Positions 7,276 through 17,396 of a stretch of DNA of 17,396 nt are shown piece by piece. This DNA comes from CAZYWA01 sp964650975 [NCBI: uncultured bacterium] (lineage in GTDB: Bacteria > JADJOY01): assembly GCA_964650975.1 (NCBI GenBank), contig CAZYWA010000116.1:1-17396 (forward strand). The letters run 5' to 3'. Below the pieces are notes generated by a model. It had not been told where the DNA came from. It did not search any database and saw only the letters and a list, made by a program, of their open reading frames with translations. Position numbers and translations under genes: made by a program. Position 1 is the stretch's first letter. Every line of letters starts with the position of its first letter.

Positions 7276-9042
7276 ATGAGCGCGATTCATTGCCCGCGCT
7301 GCTGGAGCGAGGTCGCGAGCAGCAAGAGCGTCTGCCCGGTGTGCGGCGCCGCGCTGGGCGGACGCGGTGGCACGACGGCACCGGCGGTCCGCTGGTCGGA
7401 CTCGCTCACCTACGACATTCACGTCGACGATCTGAGCGACGTCGCCGACCGGCGCGCGCTGCTCACCTATCTGGTCTCGTCGGGGCGCTTCGCGAACGCC
7501 CAGGAGCTCGCCGAGCGGCTCTCGACCTTGCCGTGCCGGCTGCTGACCGAGCTGACGCTCGAGGACTCGACCGAGGTCAAGTCGAACTTGATGCGCTTCG
7601 GAGCACGGGTGCGCGCCACCCGCTCGGCCGCGGAGGTCACCGGCACCGCACCGCCACCCGGAAACGCGCCCGCGCGGCGCATCGGACGACGTCCTCGCCG
7701 CACCAGCATCCAGCGGCTCACGACCTGGACCTGGACGATCGCGGCGCTCTTCCTGGTGGCAGTGACGATCGGGATCGGGCGGCTGCTGCGCGAGTTCCGC
7801 GCCCGCTCCGAGACCTATCAAGTGAAACGCGACGAGGTGGAGCGCGCGGCCAACGAGCCGCTGGTGGTCGTGGCCCGCGGCAGCCACGATCCCAAGTCGG
7901 GCGAGGCCGACCGGCAGCGAGCGCTCGCCGAGCTCGAGCTCGGCCACCAGGAGTTCGACGCCGGGCGGCTGCGCACCGCAGTCGATCGCTACGCGACGGC
8001 GCACCAGCTCGACCCCCAAAACGGCGACGCGCGCGACGCGCTCACCGGGGCGTGGGTGGCGCTCGGCAAGACGGCGCTCGCCGAGGAGCGGATCGGCGAC
8101 GCGCTCGACGCGTTCGACGCGGGCCTCGCGGTGGACCCCGATTCGCGGTCGGCGATCCGCGGCTCGGGGCGCGCAGCGATGCTCGCGGGTGACCTGGAGG
8201 GAGCGCGCCACGCGTTCGACCGCTTGGCGCCGATCGAGGCCACGGATTCAGAGGCGCACGCGTGGGCCGGCGAGGTCTACCACTCGCTCGGCGACCTGAA
8301 TCACGCGGAAGCCGAGTACCGGATGGCCGCCGGCCCGACGCCCGATGCGTTGCTGGCCGAGCGTCTCGACCTGGTGGCACGCGAACGCAGCGCCTTGGTC
8401 GAGCCCACCCAGCACCTGCGCACGTTGTGGCTGGGCGAGGTCGATCGCGGCATCCGCCACGCGATCGAGGACGCGCTCGAGCGCGCCTTCGGCGAGGTCA
8501 CGGCTCGGCTTGGTGCGGCGCCCGCGGCGCCACCGCGGGTGGTGCTCGATCCAGCCCAGCCGTTCGCGGCGCGATCCGCGCTTCGCTGCGGATGGCAGCT
8601 CACCAGCTTGCAGGGGCCGCGCATACCCGTGGGGGGCGCCACACCCGCGCTCGACGACGCTGCCTGGGGGCCGGTTCTTCGCCACGAGCTCGGACACGCC
8701 GTGCTGCGAAGCTTCACGAGCCGCCCGCTTCCCGCGTGGTTCGGGGAAGGCATCGCGGAGCGGCTCACCTCACTCGATTCGGCTCCTCGTCCGGTGGCGA
8801 CGCTTGCGCAAGCCGTCGAGCTTCGTTCCTTGCGCTGGCCTTTCTGCAGCCTCGCGCCCGAGCACCGCGACGCGGCCTTCGCGGGCGCGGATCTCGCGGC
8901 GAGGTGGCTTTTCGCGAAAGACGGATGGCCCGCGGTGGCACGCGCCGTCGCGACGCTCGCCCGCGGCGGCGACCTCGACGCCGCGCTCCAAGCTGGCTTT
9001 CAGGTGGACTCGAAAGCCGTCGACAACCTGAAGCTCGAGTGA
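7276..9042 (+). CDS. Zinc-ribbon/membrane/TPR protein with a C-terminal MA-type metallopeptidase domain
   Basis: A 588-residue multi-domain protein. Residues 6-23 form a zinc ribbon (CPRC...CPVC). Residues ~45-114 have the helix-strand layout of an L7/L12 C-terminal-like domain (TYLVSSGRFANAQELAERL, then STEVKSNLMRFGARV); this is my inference. A basic stretch precedes one membrane helix (151-171, WTWTIAALFLVAVTIGIGRLL). Residues ~215-345 hold TPR-like repeats. Residues ~395-575 contain HELGH at 470-474 followed by WFGEGIAE from 488, the zinc-binding signature of gluzincin (peptidase MA-like) enzymes, so the catalytic residues look intact. By topology the zinc ribbon is probably cytoplasmic and the TPR-peptidase part periplasmic. 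It starts 4 nt after rodZ, and its stop overlaps the recO start by 4 nt. The substrate is unknown; a role in envelope or pilus maintenance is a guess from the neighbours. Confidence 0.8.
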   Translation: MSAIHCPRCWSEVASSKSVCPVCGAALGGRGGTTAPAVRWSDSLTYDIHVDDLSDVADRRALLTYLVSSGRFANAQELAERLSTLPCRLLTELTLEDSTEVKSNLMRFGARVRATRSAAEVTGTAPPPGNAPARRIGRRPRRTSIQRLTTWTWTIAALFLVAVTIGIGRLLREFRARSETYQVKRDEVERAANEPLVVVARGSHDPKSGEADRQRALAELELGHQEFDAGRLRTAVDRYATAHQLDPQNGDARDALTGAWVALGKTALAEERIGDALDAFDAGLAVDPDSRSAIRGSGRAAMLAGDLEGARHAFDRLAPIEATDSEAHAWAGEVYHSLGDLNHAEAEYRMAAGPTPDALLAERLDLVARERSALVEPTQHLRTLWLGEVDRGIRHAIEDALERAFGEVTARLGAAPAAPPRVVLDPAQPFAARSALRCGWQLTSLQGPRIPVGGATPALDDAAWGPVLRHELGHAVLRSFTSRPLPAWFGEGIAERLTSLDSAPRPVATLAQAVELRSLRWPFCSLAPEHRDAAFAGADLAARWLFAKDGWPAVARAVATLARGGDLDAALQAGFQVDSKAVDNLKLE

Positions 9043-9764
9043 GCGCCTTGCCCGAAATCGACGCCATCTCGCTGCGGGTCACGCCTTACGGCGAGGCCGA
9101 TCTCATCGTCACGTTCCTCGGCGCTGAAGGCGGGAAGATCGCCGGCATGGCGCGGGCCGCGCGCAAATCGCGACGCCGCTTCGGCGCCGGTCTCGATCCG
9201 GGGAACCGAGGCGTGCTGAGCTACACGCTCAGGCCTCGCTCGGATCTCGCCACCGTCGAGGCCTTTTCCGAGGCTCGGCCTCCCGAGCTGGGAGCCAATC
9301 CGGTGATCGGCTTCGCGGCGGTGAGCGTGGCGCTCGAGGCGACCGATCTCTTGAGTGTCGAGGATGAGGATTCGGCGCAACGGTTCGCGGCGCTCACCGA
9401 GCTCTTCGCCGCGATCGCCCGCGGGACCGATGGACGGGTGGCGCTGGCGCTCTTCCTCGCGACGGCACTCTCCGATGCCGGCTACGCGCCGAGCTTCGAG
9501 CGCTGCGTGCGCTGCGGAGGTGAAATCGGCCAGGGCAGCCGCTTCGACGCCGCGCGCGCCGGCGTTTCGTGCGGACGCTGCGGGGTCGAGGCAGCGGTGG
9601 CGCCGGTCGGGCCCGAGCTCGCGGCTCGAATCGCGGCGCTCACCCCCGAGAGCACCGACGCGGCCGCCGGACGAGTCGCGGCCGAGTGGCTCGGCGCGGC
9701 CCTCCAGCACGCCACCGGACGGGGCCTCAAGTCGCTCGCGTTCTTTCGTGAAATCGGTTCGTAA
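9039..9764 (+). CDS. recO: DNA repair protein RecO
   Basis: A 241-residue protein that in the RecFOR pathway binds single-stranded DNA with RecR and loads RecA on SSB-coated gaps. The N-terminal OB-fold is recognised from ISLRVTPYGEADLIVTFLGAEGGKIAGMARAARKSRRRFG, which in the family reads as alternative resolution of joints and processing at gaps. A C-terminal zinc finger is intact, with Cys156, Cys159, Cys178 and Cys181 (CVRCGG, then CGRCG), and the protein ends with the usual GRGLKSLAFF stretch. The GTG at 9039 is preferred because it overlaps the stop of the upstream gene as GTGA, typical of translational coupling; a TTG three codons later is an alternative. It is the last gene of its operon, and the next gene has its own strong promoter. 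Confidence 0.93.
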   Translation: MSALPEIDAISLRVTPYGEADLIVTFLGAEGGKIAGMARAARKSRRRFGAGLDPGNRGVLSYTLRPRSDLATVEAFSEARPPELGANPVIGFAAVSVALEATDLLSVEDEDSAQRFAALTELFAAIARGTDGRVALALFLATALSDAGYAPSFERCVRCGGEIGQGSRFDAARAGVSCGRCGVEAAVAPVGPELAARIAALTPESTDAAAGRVAAEWLGAALQHATGRGLKSLAFFREIGS

Positions 9765-9790
9765 ACCAGCGTCGCGGCTCGCGAGTTTGG

Positions 9791-9819
9791 TTGACACGTC
9801 GCGGCACGCTCCCTAGAAT
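9791..9819 (+). promoter_or_regulatory. Near-consensus sigma-70 promoter of the glyQ operon
   Basis: A perfect TTGACA (9791-9796) is separated by 17 nt from TAGAAT (9814-9819; five of six consensus positions). Transcription would start near 9826, leaving a leader of about 100 nt before the GTG of glyQ. It lies in the 163-nt gap after recO, so the glyQ-glyS-ppdK-yjbQ block can be transcribed independently of the rodZ-recO operon. I see no T-box or other riboswitch in the leader. Confidence 0.78.
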
Positions 9820-9927
9820 CGCGCACTTTCCGCGGCATTCTGACGCCCGATCGCAGCGGTCCCCCACGCCTCGAGCGTGCCGCGAGCGCGGTGCACCGGT
9901 CGCCGGCCCGCGCCTGAGGCATCGACC

Positions 9928-10817
<890 letters not shown>

Positions 10818-10821
<4 letters not shown>

Positions 10822-12902
10822 GCACCGAGCTGCTGCTCGAGATCGGCACCGAGGAGCTGCCGGCGCGGTTCGTCGCGCCGGCGCTCGAGGCGCTGGCGGA
10901 GCGCGTGCTCGCGGCCCTCGACGGCGCGCGCATCCCACACGGCGCCGCGCGCACGCTCGGCACGCCGCGCCGTTTGGTGGTGATCGTCGACGGTGTCGCC
11001 GAAGCCGGCGAATCGGAGACCAAGCTCGCCGTGGGACCGGCGGCCAGCGTCGCTTTCGACGCCTCCGGGAAGCCGACCAGAGCGGCCGAAGGCTTCGCAC
11101 GGAAGCAGGGGGTCACGGCCGAGGCGCTCACCCGCATCACGACCGACAAGGGCGAGTACGCCGCCGTGCAGGTCACGCGCGCGGGAGCCCGTACGGCCGA
11201 GCTCCTCGCGGCGGAGCTGCCGCAACGGATCCTCTCGATCCCCTTCCCCAAGTCGATGCGCTGGGGCAATCCCGAAGTGAGCTTTGGCCGGCCGATCCGC
11301 TGGATCGTGGCGCTGCTCGGAGCCGAGATCGTGCCGTTTCGGGTGGGCCCGGTCGAGAGCGGACGGGCCACGCGCGGACATCGGGTTCACGGCACCGGTT
11401 CGCCGGTCCCGGTCGACAGCGTGACCGCGTATACCGCCGCCCTCTCCCAGGGCGGCGTCGTCGCGGATCCCGCGGCTCGGCGCGCGGCGATCGAGCGCGC
11501 CGTGACCGAGCTCGCCGCCTCGGTGGGCGGTCGCGCGGTTCCTGACCCGGCCCTTCTCGACGAGGTCACGTTCCTGGTCGAATCGGTGAATCCGGTGCTC
11601 GGCTCCTTCGACACGGAGTTCCTCAAAGTGCCGCGCGAGGTGCTGCTCACCGCCATGCGCACCCACCAGCGCTATTTCGCGGTCGAGGACGCGAACGGCC
11701 AGCTGCTCCCACACTTCGTGACGATCTCGAATACCAGGGTGCGCGATCCGGCCGTGGTCCGCCACGGCAACGAAGCGGTGCTGCGCGCTCGGCTCGCCGA
11801 CGCGCGCTACTTCTTCGACCTCGACCGGAAGAAGACGCTGGCCGACCGCCTGCCCGCGCTCGAAGGCGTGACGTACCACAAGAAGCTCGGCTCGAGTCGA
11901 CACAAGGTCGGTCGGATCGAGAGCCTCGCGAAGAAGTTGGTGGAGGCAATCGGCGCGGGCGACCCGACGGTGGTCGATCGCGCCGCGCTGCTCTGCAAGG
12001 CCGACCTCGTCACTGAAATGGTGGGTGAGTTCCCCGAGGTGCAAGGAGTCATCGGAGCGTACTACGCGCTCGCCGACGGTGAGCCGGAAGCGGTCGCGAC
12101 CGCGATCCGAGAGCATTACCTGCCACGCTTCGCCGGCGACCGGCTCCCGACCAGCGACGCGGGCGCCATCGTCGGCCTCGCCGATCGGCTCGACACACTG
12201 GCTGGCTCGTTCGCCGTCGGAGACGTGCCGACCGGAGCGGCCGATCCGTTCGGATTGCGGCGCCGCGCGTTGGCCGTGATCCAGATCATGGTCGGCCGTG
12301 GCTGGTCGGCGGACCTGAGCCCGATCATCCGCTATGCGGTCGAACGCGTCGCCGCGGCAGCCGGGGTACCAGCCAAGAACGACATCGAGACGACCCTCCG
12401 GCAGTTCCTGATCGGCCGACAGGCGACGCTGCTTCAAGCGGAAGGAATCTCGCCCGACGTCCTCGAGGCGGCCGTCTCGACAGGCTCGAGCCTGAATTGC
12501 GTCGATGCCGCACGGCGCGCCCGGGCGCTGCAAGCGTGGAAGGCCTACCCGGAGGCGATCGAGCTTTATCGGGCCGTGAAGCGCATCGCGAACATCGTGA
12601 AGGATCAACCGCGCCGCGACGAGGGGCGCCTCGAGCTGCTCCAGGAGCCAGCCGAGCGAGCGCTCCACGACCGCGTGAGTAGTCTCGCTCCCGAGCTGCG
12701 CTCACTTGCCGAGCAGGGGCGTTACGACGAAGCGCTCGAGAGGCTGCGCACGCTGAGCCCACCGGTGACCGAGTTCTTCGAGCGCATCCTCGTGATGGCG
12801 GAGAACCCGGACCTCCGCATGGCCCGGCTCAAGCTGCTCGATTCGGTCACCGAGCTGAGCCGTAGCGTCGGCGACCTGACGAAGATCCAGATCGAAGGAT
12901 AG
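10818..12902 (+). CDS. glyS: Glycyl-tRNA synthetase beta subunit
   Basis: A 694-residue beta subunit, a normal length for the family, which binds tRNA-Gly and is needed for activity of the alpha2-beta2 enzyme. It begins with the family hallmark [14 protein letters not shown]. Further conserved stretches include [58 protein letters not shown] and [15 protein letters not shown]. The C-terminal anticodon-binding (DALR-type) region includes [22 protein letters not shown]. It overlaps glyQ by 4 nt and precedes ppdK by 28 nt. A large opposite-strand reading frame covering most of the gene is a GC-composition shadow. Confidence 0.97.
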
Positions 12903-12918
12903 GTTGCAGCGTTCCAGT

Positions 12919-12923
12919 GGAGG
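12919..12923 (+). promoter_or_regulatory. Shine-Dalgarno sequence that sets the ppdK start
   Basis: A perfect GGAGG lies 7 nt before the ATG at 12931. It decides in favour of that start over the in-frame TTG at 12904, which lies upstream of the Shine-Dalgarno and would put it inside the coding region. This is the clearest ribosome-binding site in the window. Confidence 0.8.
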
Positions 12924-12930
12924 ATTGACC

Positions 12931-15741
<2,811 letters not shown>

Positions 15742-15763
15742 GCCGGGATCGGCGAGGAACGGC

Positions 15764-16177
15764 ATGGTCAAGACCAAGCAGGTGTCGCTGCGCACCGAGA
15801 AGGCCAAGGAGGTGCGCAACATCTCCGACCTGATCTCGAGCGCCGTGCTGGAGAGCAAGCTCCGCGACGGCATCGCGGTGGTGTTCTCCCAGCACACCAC
15901 CCTCGGGCTCTATCTCGCCAACTACGACCCGACCCTCACGCCCGACGTCACCCGCTTCCTGTCGGAGCTGGTCCCCAACCACCCCGACTACATGCACAAC
16001 CAGTCGGAGACCGACCCGAACGCCGATTCCCACTTGAAGAGCATCCTGGTCGGCTCGAGCGTCATGATCCCGGTGATCGCGGGAAAGCTGGCGCTCGGCC
16101 AGTGGCAGGGAATCTTCCTGGTCGAGTTCGAGGGCCCGCGAGCCCGCCAGCTCACGGTGCAGGTGCTGGGCGACTGA
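15764..16177 (+). CDS. yjbQ: YjbQ/UPF0047 family protein
   Basis: A 137-residue, single-domain protein of normal family length. The conserved pattern is complete: SQHTTLGLYLANYDP (His44 and the following Thr pair), NHPDYMHNQSETDPNADSHLKS (with NADSH near 86-90), then GSSVMIPVIAGKLALGQWQGIFLVEFEGPR. Family members form small trimers; thiamine-phosphate-synthase-like activity has been reported for E. coli YjbQ, but the physiological role is unsettled. GAGGA at 15754-15758, 5 nt before the ATG, is an acceptable ribosome-binding site. It is the last gene of the glyQ operon and is followed within 10 nt by a strong G-run hairpin. Confidence 0.92.
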   Translation: MVKTKQVSLRTEKAKEVRNISDLISSAVLESKLRDGIAVVFSQHTTLGLYLANYDPTLTPDVTRFLSELVPNHPDYMHNQSETDPNADSHLKSILVGSSVMIPVIAGKLALGQWQGIFLVEFEGPRARQLTVQVLGD

Positions 16178-16178
16178 G

Positions 16179-16297
16179 CTTCCTCGGGGGGCTTTTCAAG
16201 CCCCCCGCCCCCGAGTCGGCGCGACAACGCGCCGCCGCGCCTCTGGCGCGGACCTCTCGCGCGGCTCGTCGCGAGATCGCCGATTGCCTCACACGCT
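16179..16297. repeat. Structured intergenic element, copy 1
   Basis: First of two tandem related units. It starts right after the yjbQ stop codon with TTCCTCGGGGGG and ends with CACACG. It contains hairpin 1 at 16186-16206 (9-bp stem), hairpin 2 at 16218-16233 (GGCGCG-acaa-CGCGCC) and hairpin 3 at 16235-16251 (CCGCGCC-tct-GGCGCGG), followed by GGCTCGTCG. Copy 2 has the same order of parts. Confidence 0.6.
16186..16206 (+). terminator. Strong stem-loop just after yjbQ, probable end of the glyQ operon
   Basis: A perfect 9-bp stem (GGGGGGCTT with AAGCCCCCC) closes a TTC loop, 9 nt after the yjbQ stop codon. No U-tract follows; C-rich sequence does. Position and strength favour a transcript end or 3'-protection structure. 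It also forms the head of repeat copy 1. Confidence 0.55.
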
Positions 16298-16298
16298 A

Positions 16299-16440
16299 GA
16301 TTTCCTGGGGGCTTCCCAATCCCCCCGGCCCTCGAAAAGCGCGACTTTCGAGTGGCCCCACCCCGAATCCGGCGCGACTCCGCGCCGAACGACGACTCAG
16401 GCGGCCTGGCGCCGCCGGCTCGTCGATTCGTTCACACGGA
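16299..16440. repeat. Structured intergenic element, copy 2
   Basis: Diverged second unit, starting TTTCCTGGGGGCTT and ending TTCACACG. Hairpin 1 at 16307-16326 carries a mismatch. An extra stem occurs at 16331-16352 (CTCGAAA with TTTCGAG). Hairpin 2 at 16371-16386 keeps the identical GGCGCG/CGCGCC stem with a different loop. Hairpin 3 at 16400-16416 (GGCGGC-ctggc-GCCGCC) keeps the structure with a changed stem sequence. GGCTCGTCG then precedes the end as in copy 1. Confidence 0.55.
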
Positions 16441-16531
16441 CTGAGACGGTGTAGACGAAAGAAATTCAGCCGCTTGGATCAGCGGCATGCGCGGCGCGAA
16501 ATCGCTCGAGCGTCTGCGCCTGCTCGCCTAT

Positions 16532-16602
16532 GGGCTGCGGTCCCTCGCAGCCGCAGGCGTCCATTCTGGTTCAGACGCTGCGGACGCGAGGGACCGCGGC
16601 CC
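16532..16602. repeat. Long isolated inverted repeat (71-nt hairpin)
   Basis: The left arm 16532-16561 pairs with the right arm 16574-16602: a 17-bp outer stem (GGGCTGCGGTCCCTCGC on the left, with one G.U pair), a 2x2 internal loop, 6 bp (CCGCAG/CTGCGG), a bulged G, 4 bp (CGTC/GACG) and a 12-nt loop. It lies in non-coding sequence between yjbQ and the efflux gene. No T-tract follows on either strand, so it is not a standard terminator. It could be a small RNA, a remnant mobile-element end, or a processing signal. The rest of the gap (16442-16531 and 16603-16725) holds nothing I can identify. Confidence 0.6.
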
Positions 16603-16725
16603 TCCAAGCAGCACGAGATCGGTTCGAAGGACGCGCTCCGGGCAATGATCCGATTTTGCCCATACCTTCCGAGGGGACCTCGCATGCTGCGCGCACACCC
16701 GTGCCGGTCGAAGCGGTCGACCCTC

Positions 16726-16741
16726 GGGGACGTCAGTCCCC
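16726..16741 (-). terminator. Short hairpin containing the efflux-gene stop codon
   Basis: On the minus strand GGGGAC-TGAC-GTCCCC forms a perfect 6-bp stem with a tetraloop. The TGA stop codon of the outer-membrane efflux gene (16735-16733) is the first three bases of the loop. There is no U-tract. It may mark the 3' end of the transcript. Confidence 0.35.
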
Positions 16742-17396
16742 CGCGTTCGTGTCCGCCGCGAGCGGGGATCGAGACGCGGTCCAATCTCCGCCCAGCGACT
16801 TCATCAGCAGCACGGCCGTGGTCATGCGGCGGCCCAGGATGTCGACCGCCACGCGCTCGTCCGCGAGCGCCGTGGCCTGCACGGTGACCACGTCGAGGTA
16901 GCTCACGACGCCGCTCTTGTACTGGTTCTTCTCAACGGCCACCGACGCCTCGGCCGCCTTCACCGCTTCGTCTTGGACGCTCGCCTCGCTTTCCAGGATG
17001 CGCAGCCCCGCGAGCGCGTCCTCGACCTCCCGCAGCGCCCCGAGCACACCCGAGCGATAGGCGGCGACGCTCGCGTCGTAAGCCGCGCGAGCCTCGTCGG
17101 TCTGGGCGCCACGCAGGCCGCCGTCGTAGACGGTCTCCGACACGTTCGGCCCCACCGACCAAAAGCGGCTCGGCCAGTCGAACCACTTCGAGAGCTCACT
17201 CGACTCGTAACCGGCCGAGGCACCGATCGCGAGGGTCGGAAAATACGCGGCTTCCGCCACACCGATCTCGGCGTTTCGCGCCGCGACCTGGCGCTCGAGC
17301 GACGCCACGTCGGGGCGCCGCTCGAGCAGCTCGGCCGGCAGGCCCACCGGGATCGGCGGCGGCGCGCCGGCGAGCGGCACGGCCTCGAGCGAGAAG
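16733..17396 (-). CDS. TolC/NodT-family outer membrane efflux protein, C-terminal part (cut by the window edge)
   Basis: About 220 C-terminal residues of an outer-membrane channel; the reading frame continues beyond the right edge, and the apparent GTG at 17380 is an internal codon. Signature stretches of RND-type outer membrane factors are IPVGLPAELLERRPDVASLERQVAARNAEIGVAEAAYFPTL, the beta segment ending VSETVYDGGLRG, and the helical repeat YRSGVLGALREVEDALAGLR followed by YKSGVVSYLDVVTVQATALADERVAVD. Such trimers form the exit duct for tripartite drug, metal or small-molecule efflux pumps or type I secretion. The LERRPDV motif is typical of the NodT-like lipoprotein subgroup, but the N-terminus with any lipobox is not visible. 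The inner-membrane pump and adaptor genes probably lie to the right, outside the window. Confidence 0.92.
   Translation of the reverse strand, partial: FSLEAVPLAGAPPPIPVGLPAELLERRPDVASLERQVAARNAEIGVAEAAYFPTLAIGASAGYESSELSKWFDWPSRFWSVGPNVSETVYDGGLRGAQTDEARAAYDASVAAYRSGVLGALREVEDALAGLRILESEASVQDEAVKAAEASVAVEKNQYKSGVVSYLDVVTVQATALADERVAVDILGRRMTTAVLLMKSLGGDWTASRSPLAADTNAGD

Noticed and set aside
9820-9927. T-box or glycine riboswitch in the glyQ leader
   Set aside because: The leader is only about 100 nt, and I see no T-box core motif, specifier hairpin or glycine-aptamer pattern.
12904-12930. TTG at 12904 as the ppdK start
   Set aside because: A perfect GGAGG at 12919-12923 stands 7 nt before the ATG at 12931, where dikinases normally begin.
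16474-16887. Open frames on both strands in the spacer between yjbQ and the efflux gene
   Set aside because: They are Arg/Pro-rich, span hairpins or overlap the efflux gene antisense, and lack ribosome-binding sites and family patterns.

Overview
The window is a very GC-rich, gene-dense stretch of bacterial chromosome, with many GTG starts and long shadow reading frames opposite real genes. The gene content suggests a Gram-negative, deltaproteobacteria-like lineage (in the broad sense that includes Myxococcota, Desulfobacterota and Binatota-type genomes). The supporting points are an outer-membrane efflux channel, a PilF/PilW-like lipoprotein next to rodZ, a DUF4321 protein, a two-subunit glycyl-tRNA synthetase, and the order recO-glyQ-glyS-ppdK, which I recall from Deltaproteobacteria. 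I cannot name a genus. No prophage, CRISPR array, tRNA, rRNA or intact transposase is visible.

Left part, minus strand (1-3698), read right to left: a small DUF4321 membrane protein, a secreted von Willebrand factor A (VWA) protein, an OppA-type peptide-binding lipoprotein, and the start of the OppB permease, which runs off the left edge. Between the VWA and oppA genes lies a ~180-bp near-perfect nested palindrome (about 2157-2338), a MITE-like non-coding element that abuts the VWA stop codon.

Middle part: a PilX-like pilus-associated membrane protein with a C-terminal DUF7305-like region (3848-5260, minus) is divergent from a compact plus-strand operon (5375-9764). That operon encodes a six-TPR lipoprotein, RodZ, an unusual zinc-ribbon/membrane/TPR/metallopeptidase protein, and RecO. 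Gaps are tiny or negative, so these genes are probably co-transcribed, linking pili and cell-shape functions to a repair gene.

Right part: a near-consensus sigma-70 promoter (TTGACA-17-TAGAAT) at 9791-9819 opens a second operon, glyQ-glyS-ppdK-yjbQ (9928-16177). It encodes both glycyl-tRNA synthetase subunits, pyruvate phosphate dikinase with an extra lysine/alanine-rich tail, and a YjbQ/UPF0047 protein. It is followed by a 555-bp non-coding region (16178-16732) containing two tandem diverged copies of a three-hairpin element and one ~71-nt long hairpin. The window closes with the C-terminal part of a TolC/NodT-type outer membrane efflux protein on the minus strand.

The most noteworthy items are the two kinds of non-coding structured elements, the multi-domain peptidase in the rodZ-recO operon, and the histone-like tail on the dikinase. 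Core gene identities are secure. Claims about repeat families and RNA function are inferences from this single window.
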